Made by a program: the position numbers and the translations under genes. Below, piece after piece: positions 53,148 through 62,475 of a DNA stretch of 64,000 nt; position 1 is the stretch's first letter, and the number at the start of each line of letters is the position of its first letter. Under the pieces are notes generated by a model, which did no database searches, had not been told where the DNA came from, and saw only the letters and a list, made by a program, of their open reading frames with translations. The DNA comes from Alteromonadaceae bacterium (GTDB lineage: Bacteria; Pseudomonadota; Gammaproteobacteria; Enterobacterales; Alteromonadaceae): positions 19,234 to 83,233 of the forward strand of contig JABXHM010000012.1 of assembly GCA_013373625.1 (NCBI GenBank), read 5' to 3'.

Positions 53148-53903
53148 TTATTTGTGGCTGCACACTTCACAGTACGGATCAGACGGCACGGTAAAGCGCT
53201 GCCAGTTAAGCGTTAGTCCGTCGTAGGTTAACAACTGACCCGGTGCTAATACTTCAGTGCCCATCAGCAGAAGCATCGCAATATGCGCTTGTTGTGTGCC
53301 AATAGTGGTCACCACCGGGGCAAAAATGCCTGCTTCAACACACGACAGTGTTTCTTCGTTCACCAGACGGCTGACGCACTGATAACAGGGGCTGCTTTGC
53401 ACCGGGTCGACAACCAGCAGTTGACCTTCGAAACGAATAGCCGCGCCGCTGACTAAAGGCGTATTCTGGCTATAGCACAGGCGGTTTATTTGCCGGCGGC
53501 TTGCGCTGTTATCGGTGCAGTCAAGCACAACATCATGGCTGTTTATGGCGTCAACCAGTGCATCATCAGTAAGCCGTGTGTGAACAGTGTTAATGCGACA
53601 GTCAGGGTTTATTGCCTGCAGACGGTCGCGTGCCGCATCGACTTTTAACTGGCCGGTCTGCGCAGCACTGAACAATATCTGACGAGGCAGGTTAGAGTGC
53701 TCAACGGTATCATCGTCGACCAGGGTTAACTGTCCCACACCACTGCTGCAAAGCAGCTGCGCGGCCGGACATCCCAGGCCGCCCATGCCAATCACAAGCA
53801 CACGGGCGTTGAGCAACGCTTCTTGTCCGCCGAGATCTATCTGCGGTAAAACAATATGCCGGTTAAATGTCACGGCTTGAGCATAACTTAAGGTATCTGG
53901 CAT
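53148..53903 (-). CDS. moeB: Molybdopterin-synthase adenylyltransferase
   Basis: A 251-residue E1-like enzyme that adenylates the C-terminal Gly-Gly of MoaD. NRHIVLPQIDLGGQEALLNA, nucleotide loop VIGMGGLGCPAAQLL, DDDTVEHSNLPRQ, DCTDN, and two zinc CxxC pairs (CYQC and CEVC). E. coli MoeB has 249 residues. I chose ATG 53903 from the family start; a longer frame reaches 53948. Divergent from moaB across 80 bases, which may hold a shared control region. Confidence 0.92.
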   Translation of the reverse strand: MPDTLSYAQAVTFNRHIVLPQIDLGGQEALLNARVLVIGMGGLGCPAAQLLCSSGVGQLTLVDDDTVEHSNLPRQILFSAAQTGQLKVDAARDRLQAINPDCRINTVHTRLTDDALVDAINSHDVVLDCTDNSASRRQINRLCYSQNTPLVSGAAIRFEGQLLVVDPVQSSPCYQCVSRLVNEETLSCVEAGIFAPVVTTIGTQQAHIAMLLLMGTEVLAPGQLLTYDGLTLNWQRFTVPSDPYCEVCSHK

Positions 53904-53983
53904 AGTTAGCGCTTTGATCCTATTGCGATTCAACGCATAATGTACCAATTCGACAGTCTCGTCGCAGCAGATTTTTAAGGAGC

Positions 53984-54496
53984 ATGATGACTACTGCCTC
54001 TGAATCCCTGGCTATTGCCATTCTTACCGTGTCAGACACTCGCACCCTGCAAACCGATACATCCGGTCAGTATCTGACTGATGCGGTGGCCGAAGCCGGT
54101 CACACGCTAGCTGATCGGCAGATAGTGGCCGACGATATTTATCAACAGCGTGCCATTGTGTCGGCGTGGATTGCTGATCCGGCGATCGAAGCCATACTGG
54201 TGACCGGCGGTACCGGATTTACCGGTCGCGACTCAACACCGGAAGCCTTGAGTGTATTGTTTGATAAAACCGTGGATGGTTTTGGTGAATTATTCCGTCA
54301 TTTAAGTTATGAGGAAATTGGCACCTCAACGATTCAGTCGCGTGCGCTGGCAGGTTTCGCCAATGCCACGGTGATATTTTGTTTACCTGGCTCCACCGGC
54401 GCTTGTAAAACCGCCTGGCAGGGGATTATTCAATCGCAACTGGATTCAACCTTTAAACCCTGCAATTTTGTGGGTCATTTGAAAGGGACGCACTAA
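53984..54496 (+). CDS. moaB: Molybdenum cofactor biosynthesis protein B
   Basis: A 170-residue MoaB/Mog fold protein: AILTVSDTRTLQTDTSGQYL, ILVTGGTGFTGRDSTPEAL and CLPGSTGACKTAW. It probably adenylates molybdopterin or assists molybdenum insertion. AAGGAG precedes the ATG. First gene of the run moaB-moaC-moaD-moaE-modA-modB-modC; no moaA is present in the window. Confidence 0.92.
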   Translation: MMTTASESLAIAILTVSDTRTLQTDTSGQYLTDAVAEAGHTLADRQIVADDIYQQRAIVSAWIADPAIEAILVTGGTGFTGRDSTPEALSVLFDKTVDGFGELFRHLSYEEIGTSTIQSRALAGFANATVIFCLPGSTGACKTAWQGIIQSQLDSTFKPCNFVGHLKGTH

Positions 54497-54976
54497 ATGG
54501 CCTTGTCACACGTTAATCAGCACGGCGAAGCCAATATGGTCGACGTTAGCGGCAAAGCGGTGACCACCCGGGAGGCGGTGGCTGAGGGCATTCTGAGTTT
54601 GTCATCTGAGGCCCTTGAGCAAGTGCAAAATAATACCGCTGCCAAGGGTGATGTACTGGCAGTAGCGCGAATTGCCGGCATTCAGGGGGCCAAACAATGC
54701 GCCAATCTGATTCCGCTGTGTCATCCGTTAGCATTAAGTAAAGTTGATATTGAATTTACCATCGATGCCGCAAATTCGCAGATTATTACCCGCTGCCGGT
54801 GTAAGTTGAATGGCCAGACCGGCGTAGAGATGGAAGCCCTCACTGGTGTCAATATAGCCTTGCTTACACTGTTTGATATGTGTAAAGCGGTCGATCCGGG
54901 GATGACCATGGGGGCTATTCGCGTACTTGAAAAACAAGGCGGCAAATCAGGCCACTGGAGTCGTAATGAAAGTTAA
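54497..54976 (+). CDS. moaC: Cyclic pyranopterin monophosphate synthase
   Basis: A 159-residue MoaC. SHVNQHGEANMVDVSGKAVT, AKQCANLIPLCHPLALSKVD, TGVEMEALTGVNIALLTLFD and MCKAVDPGM are diagnostic. With MoaA (not encoded here) it forms cyclic pyranopterin monophosphate from GTP. The ATG follows the moaB stop directly. Confidence 0.96.
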   Translation: MALSHVNQHGEANMVDVSGKAVTTREAVAEGILSLSSEALEQVQNNTAAKGDVLAVARIAGIQGAKQCANLIPLCHPLALSKVDIEFTIDAANSQIITRCRCKLNGQTGVEMEALTGVNIALLTLFDMCKAVDPGMTMGAIRVLEKQGGKSGHWSRNES

Positions 54977-55208
54977 ATTTTTTGCCCAGATTCGAGAACT
55001 GACCGGGGTGGAAGAAATAGAGTGCGATTTACCGGTACCGGCCACCATTGATGGCTTGCGTGAACAATTAATGGCGCGTGGCGCGAACTGGCAGCAGGCA
55101 CTGCAAACCAATGTGCTGTGCGCGCGCAATCAAACCCTGTGTGACGGGGTAACGCCAGTCTCTGCCGACGATGAAGTGGCTTTTTTTCCGCCGGTAACCG
55201 GAGGCTAG
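54966..55208 (+). CDS. moaD: Molybdopterin synthase small subunit
   Basis: An 80-residue ubiquitin-like protein, MKVKFFAQIRELTGVEEIEC, ending FFPPVTGG. The C-terminal Gly-Gly is adenylated by MoeB and thiolated to donate sulfur. It overlaps moaC by 11 bases. An in-frame upstream start (54927) exists, but the family start is ATG 54966. Confidence 0.95.
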   Translation: MKVKFFAQIRELTGVEEIECDLPVPATIDGLREQLMARGANWQQALQTNVLCARNQTLCDGVTPVSADDEVAFFPPVTGG

Positions 55209-55210
55209 TG

Positions 55211-55690
55211 ATGTTTGTTGAGGTCAGCCCAAACGATTTTCGCCAGCAGGACCTGTACGACAGGCTGTGCGCTGCGGATAACGCAAGTCGCTCAGGAGCC
55301 GTGGTGACGTTTACCGGACGAGTACGTGATTATAACGCCGAGGGTTCGATTGATGGGATTGAACTTGAATATTATCCCGGCATGACTGAAGCCGCACTGC
55401 AACAACTGCTGGAGCAGGCTCAGCAACGTTTTTTATTGTCTGATGCCGGCATTGTGCATCGTGTGGGCCGGTTACCTAATCACGCGCAGATAGTATGGGT
55501 GGGCACCTGTGCACCTCACCGCAAAGACGCATTTAATGCAGCCAGTTACATTATGGATATGCTGAAGCAGTCGGTTCCCATTTGGAAAAAAGAATGGGCA
55601 AACGGCGCAGCGCAGTGGGTGGCTGCAACGTCCACCGATAGTCAGGCAGCAATGCGTTGGCTTAAAGATACTGACGAGTCCGGGGCATAG
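55211..55690 (+). CDS. moaE: Molybdopterin synthase catalytic subunit
   Basis: A 159-residue MoaE: SGAVVTFTGRVRDYN, ELEYYPGMTE, HRVGRLPNHAQIVWVGTCAP, and HRKDAF...LKQSVPIWKKE with the catalytic lysines. It converts precursor Z to molybdopterin with MoaD. GGAGG precedes; GTG 55208 and ATG 55211 are adjacent and I chose the ATG. Confidence 0.95.
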   Translation: MFVEVSPNDFRQQDLYDRLCAADNASRSGAVVTFTGRVRDYNAEGSIDGIELEYYPGMTEAALQQLLEQAQQRFLLSDAGIVHRVGRLPNHAQIVWVGTCAPHRKDAFNAASYIMDMLKQSVPIWKKEWANGAAQWVAATSTDSQAAMRWLKDTDESGA

Positions 55691-55692
55691 CA

Positions 55693-56505
55693 TTGACCAC
55701 TCTTCTGCGTCTGTGGTTAATATTATTGGTGGGATTGTCTGGTTTAGTGAAGGCTAGCCCGGAATCTCTTTTATCACCGTCCGGGCTGGTGCTCTCACAA
55801 CTGCTTTCTGAGCCGCTGAGTATTGCGGTAGCGGCTAATTTTGCCGGGCCGTTAAATGCATTACTGCCTGCGTTTGAACAGGCGACGGGAATTCAAACCC
55901 GGGTGACGGTAGGCTCCAGTGGCGCATTATTCGCACAAATTCAACACGGTGCGCCCTATGATGTCTTTTTATCGGCCGATAGCAAACGGCCGCAGGCGCT
56001 GGTCAGTAACGCGTTGATCCCCGCCAATGCTGTAACGACCTACGCGATTGGCCAGCTGGCATTAGTCGGGCGGGTAAACAGCGTGACTGATCACGCATTA
56101 CTGGCAGATTCGGTACGCCTTGCGATTGCCGATCCCGATTTAGCGCCTTACGGGCGTGCTGCGCGGGAACTTCTGCAGGCATCCGGCGTATGGTCGCTGT
56201 TACAGACGCGGCTGATTAGGGGCACAAATGTGCAGCAAACCCTGCAATTCTGGCAAACCGGTAATGTCGATGCTGCTTTGATAGCGGCATCACAGTGTGT
56301 CACGTACCAGCTGGATTGTAAGCCAGTACCGGCGCTCTACGAACCTGTCATTCAACAGATGGCAGTCATTGTCACGCATAATAAAGCCAGAACATTGGCT
56401 GGTCGCTCGTTAGCCCGCTACCTGCAAAGTACTGCGGTACAGCAGCAACTGGCCGAAATGGGTTACCGTCTGGTTGCAGATGCCCACAACAAGGACCCTT
56501 TCTAG
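55693..56505 (+). CDS. modA: Molybdate-binding periplasmic protein
   Basis: A 270-residue substrate-binding protein starting at TTG, with signal peptide (TTLLRLWLILLVGLSGLVKA). ModA blocks: LSIAVAANFAGPLNALLPAF, VTVGSSGALFAQIQHGAPYD, VFLSADSKRP, LAIADPDLAPYGRAARELL. It binds molybdate or tungstate for ModBC. It follows moaE by two bases, linking molybdate uptake with cofactor synthesis. Confidence 0.93.
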   Translation: MTTLLRLWLILLVGLSGLVKASPESLLSPSGLVLSQLLSEPLSIAVAANFAGPLNALLPAFEQATGIQTRVTVGSSGALFAQIQHGAPYDVFLSADSKRPQALVSNALIPANAVTTYAIGQLALVGRVNSVTDHALLADSVRLAIADPDLAPYGRAARELLQASGVWSLLQTRLIRGTNVQQTLQFWQTGNVDAALIAASQCVTYQLDCKPVPALYEPVIQQMAVIVTHNKARTLAGRSLARYLQSTAVQQQLAEMGYRLVADAHNKDPF

Positions 56506-56507
56506 TC

Positions 56508-57182
56508 GTGGAAGCCACAGCAATCATTCTTACGTTAAAACTGGCAGGGCTGTCTACTTTACTGCTTATGTTATTAGCATTGCCGGTGAGTTGGGGGCTG
56601 AGTCGCTGGAACAGCCCGTTTAAGTCGGTGGTACAGGCCATCGTTGCGCTGCCATTAGTCTTACCGCCTACGGTGCTGGGGTTTTATCTGTTGCTGGCCT
56701 TTGCGCCTGATAGTGTGATTGGTAGCTGGTGGCAGAGTATCACCGGTGAACGTTTGGCGTTTACCTTTGAGGCCTTGCTTCTGGGCTCGGTCATATACTC
56801 GTTACCATTTGCCGTGCAGCCTCTTCATGCGGGATTTACTCAACTGCATCCCCATTATCTTGAAACAGCCAGAATGTTGAATTTACCTTGGTATACGCGC
56901 TTACGCGTTGTGGTATTACCGGCTATTAAACCGAGTATTTTTATTGCTGCGGGTCTTAGTTTTGCTCACACCATTGGTGAATTCGGCGTTGTGTTAATGA
57001 TTGGCGGAAACATCCCTGGTGAAACGCGGGTCGTCTCCATCGCGTTGTTTGATCATGTAGAGTCGCTCAATTATGCCAGCGCTCACATGCTGGCGGCTGT
57101 GTTGCTGGTATTTTCGTTGTTACTGCTCATAGCACTTTATTATCTGCAGGGTAAACGGAGGCTGAAATGGAATGTCATGTAA
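56508..57182 (+). CDS. modB: Molybdate ABC transporter permease
   Basis: A 224-residue permease with five to six helices and the EAA loop HYLETARMLNLPWYTRLRVV followed by LPAIKPSIF. GEFGVVLMIGGNIPGETRVV is typical of ModB. GTG start. It overlaps modC by 16 bases. Confidence 0.94.
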   Translation: MEATAIILTLKLAGLSTLLLMLLALPVSWGLSRWNSPFKSVVQAIVALPLVLPPTVLGFYLLLAFAPDSVIGSWWQSITGERLAFTFEALLLGSVIYSLPFAVQPLHAGFTQLHPHYLETARMLNLPWYTRLRVVVLPAIKPSIFIAAGLSFAHTIGEFGVVLMIGGNIPGETRVVSIALFDHVESLNYASAHMLAAVLLVFSLLLLIALYYLQGKRRLKWNVM

Positions 57183-58216
57183 GCCAAAGGGCCGGTGCTT
57201 TTGCACTGCAAGCGCGCTTAACGCTGCCAGTTGGTTGCAACTGGATTGGCCTGTTTGGGCCCTCCGGAGCCGGTAAATCCACTTTGTTACGGGCTCTTGC
57301 GGGGCTTGAATCCACAGCTCAGGTAATCGGGCAATGGGGCGAACTGACACTGCCAGACGCCGGGAAAACCGTGCTGGTAAGCGCTCAGACACCACTTTTT
57401 CCGGCCATTACAGTTGCCCGGAATTTGCAGTTGGTTGCACACCATAATCAGCAAACTGAGGCGCAGACAGATTGGGCTATCGATAGCTGTGAATGCCGCC
57501 AGTTATTAGGGAAGAAAACCAGTGCATTATCCGGGGGCGAGTTGCAACGGGTTAAGTTGGCCAGAGCGTTACTGGCTGCGCCAGCGCTGTTATTACTGGA
57601 TGAAAGCTTTAGTGCCATGGACACCGCACTTAAGCAGCGCATTCAATGGCGGCTGCGCTATGAATGGGCTGGTCACTGCCGGGTAATAATGGTCAGTCAT
57701 GATTTGAACGATATGATGCGATGCTGCCAGCAGATCGCGTTGATCAGTGCGGGTAAAGTGCTCAGTCAGGGCGATATAGCGACTACTCTGAGCGAGCAGC
57801 ACTCGTTGGTAAAACCGGCCTGTGCTGATAAACAGGTATTGCCAATGGCCAGCGTGCTTAAAGGACTTTTTTATTCACAGACACCCGGCGGAGTTCAGTT
57901 TAAGGTTGGGCAGCATATTGTAAACTGCAGTGAGGCTGCCGCGCGTGACAATAGTAATCATATTGCTATGTTAGTGCCTGCGTCCCAGGTGGTGTTAAGC
58001 CAGCGCAGTGATGCGCAATTAAGCCTGTCAAACAGTTTGCCCGGTAAAATAATGACGCTGGAGCCCAGCGGCGCCAACCAGGTTAAAGTGTGTTTAGCCT
58101 GCGCCGATCAACTACTGATAGCGCTGGTTGATAGTACTGTTATCAAATCAATTCCACTTTGTCCCGGTGACACGGTTACCGCACACTTCGGTAGTCGCTT
58201 TGAGTACCATTTGTGA
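57167..58216 (+). CDS. modC: Molybdate ABC transporter ATP-binding protein
   Basis: A 349-residue ATPase. Walker A FGPSGAGKSTLLRALAGLES, signature LSGGELQRVKLARALLAAPA, Walker B LLLLDESFSAMD, switch His in VSHDLND, and a C-terminal MOP/TOBE domain (SLPGKIMTLEPSGANQVKV) that binds molybdate. Last gene of the moa/mod run; convergent with hemN 15 bases away. Confidence 0.94.
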   Translation: MECHVSQRAGAFALQARLTLPVGCNWIGLFGPSGAGKSTLLRALAGLESTAQVIGQWGELTLPDAGKTVLVSAQTPLFPAITVARNLQLVAHHNQQTEAQTDWAIDSCECRQLLGKKTSALSGGELQRVKLARALLAAPALLLLDESFSAMDTALKQRIQWRLRYEWAGHCRVIMVSHDLNDMMRCCQQIALISAGKVLSQGDIATTLSEQHSLVKPACADKQVLPMASVLKGLFYSQTPGGVQFKVGQHIVNCSEAAARDNSNHIAMLVPASQVVLSQRSDAQLSLSNSLPGKIMTLEPSGANQVKVCLACADQLLIALVDSTVIKSIPLCPGDTVTAHFGSRFEYHL

Positions 58217-58231
58217 TCCACCCGGCATGAT

Positions 58232-59602
58232 TTAAATGACCCTTGAGTAGCGTTGGCGGTGAAGTTGTTTACCTAAATAGGCATCAAACGCCATACAAAT
58301 AGTGCGCAGCAGCAATCTCGCCCGGGGCACCACTTTTATATGCTGCGTGGTAACCGACACGAGCGCATCGTCGATAAAGGGCCCGAGGCTATCAATGGCA
58401 GCGGCAAAGTATTCGTTAAAGTTTATTTGCCACAATGACTCGATGTCACAGATTGCCACATTGAGGTTACACATTAGCTGCATAATCACATCTCGACGCA
58501 ACATGTCGTCCTGGCTAAGTAACACCCCCTTACAGATCACGCTGCTTTGAGCATCAATAGCAGCGTAATATTCATTGAGTGTTTTGGGGTTTTGACCGTA
58601 AATATTGTGTACTGCGGAAATCGACGACACGCCCAACCCCAGTAAATCCAGATCACCACGCGTAGTATAGCCCTGAAAATTGCGGTGCAACGCGCCATGG
58701 CGTTGGGCAATGGCCAGTTCATCATTGGCTTTGGCAAAATGGTCGATACCAATTAGCTGATATCCTGCCTCCTGCAAGCTTTGTGTTGCCTGTTTCATTA
58801 ACGCCAGTTTTGTTTGAGGTGAGGGTAACCACGCATCTTTAATTTTACGTTGGGCGGCAAACCGGTCTGGTAAATGAGCGTAACTAAATAAGGACACCCG
58901 TTCAGGATCCATGGCTTTCACCGCTGCCAGGGTTGTTTTAAAGGTGTCTTCAGTCTGATGTGGCAGACCGTAAATAAGATCCAGGTTAACCGACTCAAAA
59001 CCAACCTGGCGGGCATGTTCAACTAAATCGGCAATATGCTGGGTGCTCTGAATTCGATTAATGGCTTGCTGAACGTTGTAGTCGATATCCTGAACCCCAA
59101 TGCTCAGGCGTCGGTACCCGATTGAGGCGAGAGACGAGAGATAATCAGGGTCAACCCGGCGTGGGTCTATCTCGATACTGCATTGTACGTTGTCGGTAAA
59201 TTGAAACGCAGCGCGCAGAATAGCCATTAACCTGGTGTGTTGTTTAGTGCTTAAAAAACTGGGTGATCCACCACCAAGATGTAGCTGTTGAACCCGGTAA
59301 TGGTTGAATGTAGGCGCTCGCCGAACAATTTCTTTAGCCAGGTAATCGAGATACCGATCGGCTTTTTCGGTATGACGGGTAATAATTTTATTGCAACCAC
59401 AGTAGTAACAGAGACTATGACAAAAGGGGATATGCACGTACAACGACAGTTCACCGTTGGGACTGGTTTGCGCAGCGTTGATTAAATTCGTGTCGTTAAT
59501 ACTTTCATTAAACTCAAGTGCAGTCGGGTATGAGGTATAGCGGGGTCCGTTAAGGTTGTATTTGTTGAGCAGTGCGGGATCAAAAAAGTCAATGGTTTGC
59601 AT
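58232..59602 (-). CDS. hemN: Oxygen-independent coproporphyrinogen III oxidase
   Basis: A 456-residue radical SAM enzyme. The cluster motif is CHSLCYYCGC (Cys61, 65, 68 and the HemN-specific Cys70) after YVHIPF. LHLGGGSPSFLS, IEIDPRRVD, RLSIGVQDID, NLDLIYGLPHQT and YTTRGDLDLLGLGVSSIS are family blocks. It decarboxylates coproporphyrinogen III anaerobically in haem synthesis. An FNR-like site with a matching -10 lies upstream. Confidence 0.95.
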   Translation of the reverse strand: MQTIDFFDPALLNKYNLNGPRYTSYPTALEFNESINDTNLINAAQTSPNGELSLYVHIPFCHSLCYYCGCNKIITRHTEKADRYLDYLAKEIVRRAPTFNHYRVQQLHLGGGSPSFLSTKQHTRLMAILRAAFQFTDNVQCSIEIDPRRVDPDYLSSLASIGYRRLSIGVQDIDYNVQQAINRIQSTQHIADLVEHARQVGFESVNLDLIYGLPHQTEDTFKTTLAAVKAMDPERVSLFSYAHLPDRFAAQRKIKDAWLPSPQTKLALMKQATQSLQEAGYQLIGIDHFAKANDELAIAQRHGALHRNFQGYTTRGDLDLLGLGVSSISAVHNIYGQNPKTLNEYYAAIDAQSSVICKGVLLSQDDMLRRDVIMQLMCNLNVAICDIESLWQINFNEYFAAAIDSLGPFIDDALVSVTTQHIKVVPRARLLLRTICMAFDAYLGKQLHRQRYSRVI

Positions 59603-59665
59603 GGCCTGATATCGTCATAGTTTGTGTTTAAAAATCACCGGAGTGGAGGCTTTTCAATCACTGAC

Positions 59666-59706
59666 AGCATACAGTACTGGTAAAAAGTAACTTTGATCTC
59701 GTTCAA
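59666..59706 (-). promoter_or_regulatory. Candidate FNR-dependent (class II) promoter of hemN
   Basis: Minus-strand TTGAACGAGATCAA (59693-59706) matches the FNR consensus TTGAT-N4-ATCAA in nine of ten positions. TATGCT (59666-59671) follows 21 bases later, close to the spacing of a -10 element when FNR is centred at about -41.5. The leader to the hemN ATG would be about 55 bases. Confidence 0.6.
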
Positions 59707-59756
59707 TAAACCGGTTGCTTAGCGAACGTTGATAAGCCAACCGGGGCGCTATGAAG

Positions 59757-59794
59757 ATAAGGGCCTTTTGATTGCCCAATCTGCAGGCCCTTAT
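59757..59794 (-). terminator. Probable terminator/stem-loop after the TonB-dependent receptor gene
   Basis: ATAAGGGCCT and AGGCCCTTAT form a perfect 10-bp stem whose 18-base loop can itself pair (GATTG/CAATC). It lies 15 bases after the receptor stop. No long T-run follows, so the type is uncertain. Confidence 0.5.
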
Positions 59795-59809
59795 AAACTG
59801 ATTAGGTCG

Positions 59810-62359
59810 TTAAAACTGCTTTCTTAATGACACACCAAACGTACGCGGCATGCCCGGGTAAGCCATTATTTTGCCGGTCTGTACCGGTACATCAAAGCCA
59901 TTTTTAGCAACGTAACGAGTATCGAAAACGTTCTTGCTCCATACGATAATCTGACTGTCCCAGCGCGGCAGATCCCACATCCAGCTTGCATTGACTAAAT
60001 CAAAACTGTCGAGATGTTTATAGGGGTCGTTAGTGTCGTCCATGAATAAATCGCCGGTATACATATAGTCTATGCGCAGGGTAGTGGGGATAGCCGCTAT
60101 GTCGAGGTAATGTTCCAGGCCAAGTGTATAACGGGTTTGTGGCTCAAAGCCTATACGGTCACCAGCGCGAGAACAATAAGGGGTGTCGGGACTCTGCCGA
60201 CCCGGGTCGTCGATACCGGTATGCCAGGTGTAGGCAACCCAACATGTGCCGTTGTCAAAGGAATCAAACTGAGCCAGCAATCGGGCATAGTTAATTGTAA
60301 TTTGAGTTGACGCGACTGGGAACCAGGTTACATCGAGCTCCACCCCTTTGGTGCCAATACTCCCAGCATTTTGCAGGTTAAAACCGGTGCCAGTGAAGGT
60401 TGAGGCCTGAAAATCATCAATATCTGTTTTATGCATTGCGAAATTAAGGCGCAAATTATGTTCGGGCAGCTCTTGCTTGATACCCACTTCCCAGGCTGTT
60501 GACGTTTCAGACCGAAAAACCGGGTCAAAGGCGCTACTGATCCGATCGGTATTGATACCGCCTGATTTATAACCATTTGCCCAGGAGGCATATATCAGCT
60601 GATTATCATTGGCTTGGTAACTCACTTTAACTGTGCCGCTGAGGTTATTTTCTGACAGTGACTCGTTAAGCGCTGGACGCGGTAACACCGATGCAGTGTC
60701 TAAAAAGTAAAATCCCCAACCGGGTTGTTGAAAAGGCGCAATGGCAGCCAGTGATGCATTATCTACCATCTGGCCATTACTTAGCGCTGCGCCAATAGCG
60801 GCAAGTGCTGCGCCCGCTGCTACAGGGTCAGGCGGCGATGGTAATCCATTAAAACCGGGGCCAGTTTCCTGATAATTACCGGTAAGCGTTTTATCTTCTG
60901 TTGTCCAGCGTAGCCCTGTGGTTACGGTCAGATGGCGGGCAAACTGCCAGTCGGACTGGGCAAATAACGCGTAGCTATCCTGGGTTTGGTCAGCACTGTG
61001 GGGAAACTGGGTGCCACCGGGAGTCGCTGGTGCCGTAGGTGCTATCAAACCGCCGGAGAGGGCGCTCAGGGTGTCCAGACCTTGAGCCAGGGGCGCGAGC
61101 TGCGCAGCACTGGCAGCAAAAAATACCGGAAAATCTGCGCCAATACTGTTGGTGAAATCCAAATCAAGACTTTGGTGGAAATAGAAAACTCCGATAATAG
61201 CAGTGAGATCATCGGTATTGTAATGCAATCGCAGTTCTTGGGTGAGGGCCTGTTGTGCAGCATCGTTTGTCGTTGATAATAATTCGACATCAGCAAAGTC
61301 AGTATCGGACTGATCAAAGCTATCGAAATAGCGCAGGGCAGTGAGTGATACCAAAGATAACGTGTCATTGAGTGCCCAATCGACTTCAGCCGAAATACCT
61401 CTGTCTTCCATTTTAGAACGTGGTGGCGTGCTCAGTGCTGTGGTGTAGTCGTAAAATTGTTGTTGGGTAAATACGGTGCCGTTTAATAATGGTGACGCGA
61501 GCAACGCATCCGTTCCGAATTTTCCAGCTATCTCTTTGGCCTGAAGATTATCCTGCCAGGTGAGTGCGGCGCAACAACGCTCGTCTAATTCGGCGTAATC
61601 GGCAATCAACCGGATTGCTAAATCATTAGCTGGTGTATGTAACGCTTGTAAGCGAAAACCTGAACGATTGCGGTTATTAAGCGGTTTGCCAGGGTGCCAT
61701 AAATCATCAACCCAACCGTCGCGTTGCGAACTAAAACCACTCACGCGCATGGCAAGTGTATCGTTCAGCAGCGTAAGCGATTTAGCGCCACTGACATTGA
61801 CAGTATTTAAGTTACCTGCGGTGAGTTGCAAAAATCCGCTGCCGTCATAACCTGGCTTTATTGTGTTGATCACGACAGCGCCTGAGGGCGTATTTTTACC
61901 AAACAAGCTGCCTTGGGGACCACGTAATATTTGTACTGACTCGAGATCCACCAGATCATTAATTACTGAGTTTTGCCGTGCCCGGTACACACCGTCCACG
62001 TATAAGCCTACTGACGATTCAAATCCGAAATTTTGTGATGATGTCCCTATACCGCGGATGGCAAAGGCACTATTGGTAGCCGTTTGGCTTTGAAATGCTG
62101 ACAAAGTCGGCACACTACGTTCAACATCGAACAAATCAAAGCTGGCCTTTTCAGCCAGTACTTGTCCTGTCAAAGCGGTTACTGCAACGGGCACTTCCTG
62201 TAGGTTCTGGCTTCGTTTCTGGGCGGTAACTTCAATGACTTCAAGTTTGTTATCAGTATCAGTTTGGCTATGTACAGGGGATGATATCAGTGCAAGGATG
62301 AGAAGCAGATAGCCGCTTTTAACGAAATTGAGCTCAAACAAGGCGCAGTTTGTATGCAT
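59810..62359 (-). CDS. TonB-dependent receptor
   Basis: About 849 residues. Signal sequence (FVKSGYLLLILALISSPVHS), TonB box-like region IEVTAQKRSQNLQEVPVAVT, plug domain (VDGVYRARQNSVINDLVDLE, ILRGPQGSLFGKNTPSGAVV) and a 22-strand barrel ending in the terminal Phe (FGVSLRKQF). This subfamily takes up diverse carbon compounds or siderophores in marine bacteria; the substrate is unknown. I chose ATG 62359; the frame is open to 62395. A weak sigma-54-like sequence upstream is noted among the rejected items. Confidence 0.9.
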   Translation of the reverse strand: MHTNCALFELNFVKSGYLLLILALISSPVHSQTDTDNKLEVIEVTAQKRSQNLQEVPVAVTALTGQVLAEKASFDLFDVERSVPTLSAFQSQTATNSAFAIRGIGTSSQNFGFESSVGLYVDGVYRARQNSVINDLVDLESVQILRGPQGSLFGKNTPSGAVVINTIKPGYDGSGFLQLTAGNLNTVNVSGAKSLTLLNDTLAMRVSGFSSQRDGWVDDLWHPGKPLNNRNRSGFRLQALHTPANDLAIRLIADYAELDERCCAALTWQDNLQAKEIAGKFGTDALLASPLLNGTVFTQQQFYDYTTALSTPPRSKMEDRGISAEVDWALNDTLSLVSLTALRYFDSFDQSDTDFADVELLSTTNDAAQQALTQELRLHYNTDDLTAIIGVFYFHQSLDLDFTNSIGADFPVFFAASAAQLAPLAQGLDTLSALSGGLIAPTAPATPGGTQFPHSADQTQDSYALFAQSDWQFARHLTVTTGLRWTTEDKTLTGNYQETGPGFNGLPSPPDPVAAGAALAAIGAALSNGQMVDNASLAAIAPFQQPGWGFYFLDTASVLPRPALNESLSENNLSGTVKVSYQANDNQLIYASWANGYKSGGINTDRISSAFDPVFRSETSTAWEVGIKQELPEHNLRLNFAMHKTDIDDFQASTFTGTGFNLQNAGSIGTKGVELDVTWFPVASTQITINYARLLAQFDSFDNGTCWVAYTWHTGIDDPGRQSPDTPYCSRAGDRIGFEPQTRYTLGLEHYLDIAAIPTTLRIDYMYTGDLFMDDTNDPYKHLDSFDLVNASWMWDLPRWDSQIIVWSKNVFDTRYVAKNGFDVPVQTGKIMAYPGMPRTFGVSLRKQF

Positions 62360-62475
62360 GTACGATCCGGATATGCGTGGGCAAAAACTTGGCATAGTGT
62401 AGTGCCAAATACCGCTAAACGATAGCCAGACTAGTTAAATAATGCAGTAAAAATCTTACAGCGGCAAATTACAGA

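Noticed and set aside
62413..62428. Sigma-54-like sequence TGGCTATCGTTTAGCG upstream of the TonB-dependent receptor
   Set aside because: GG and GC spacing is right, but the -12 half is poor and the site is close to or inside an alternative start of the frame. Not counted with the five better sites.
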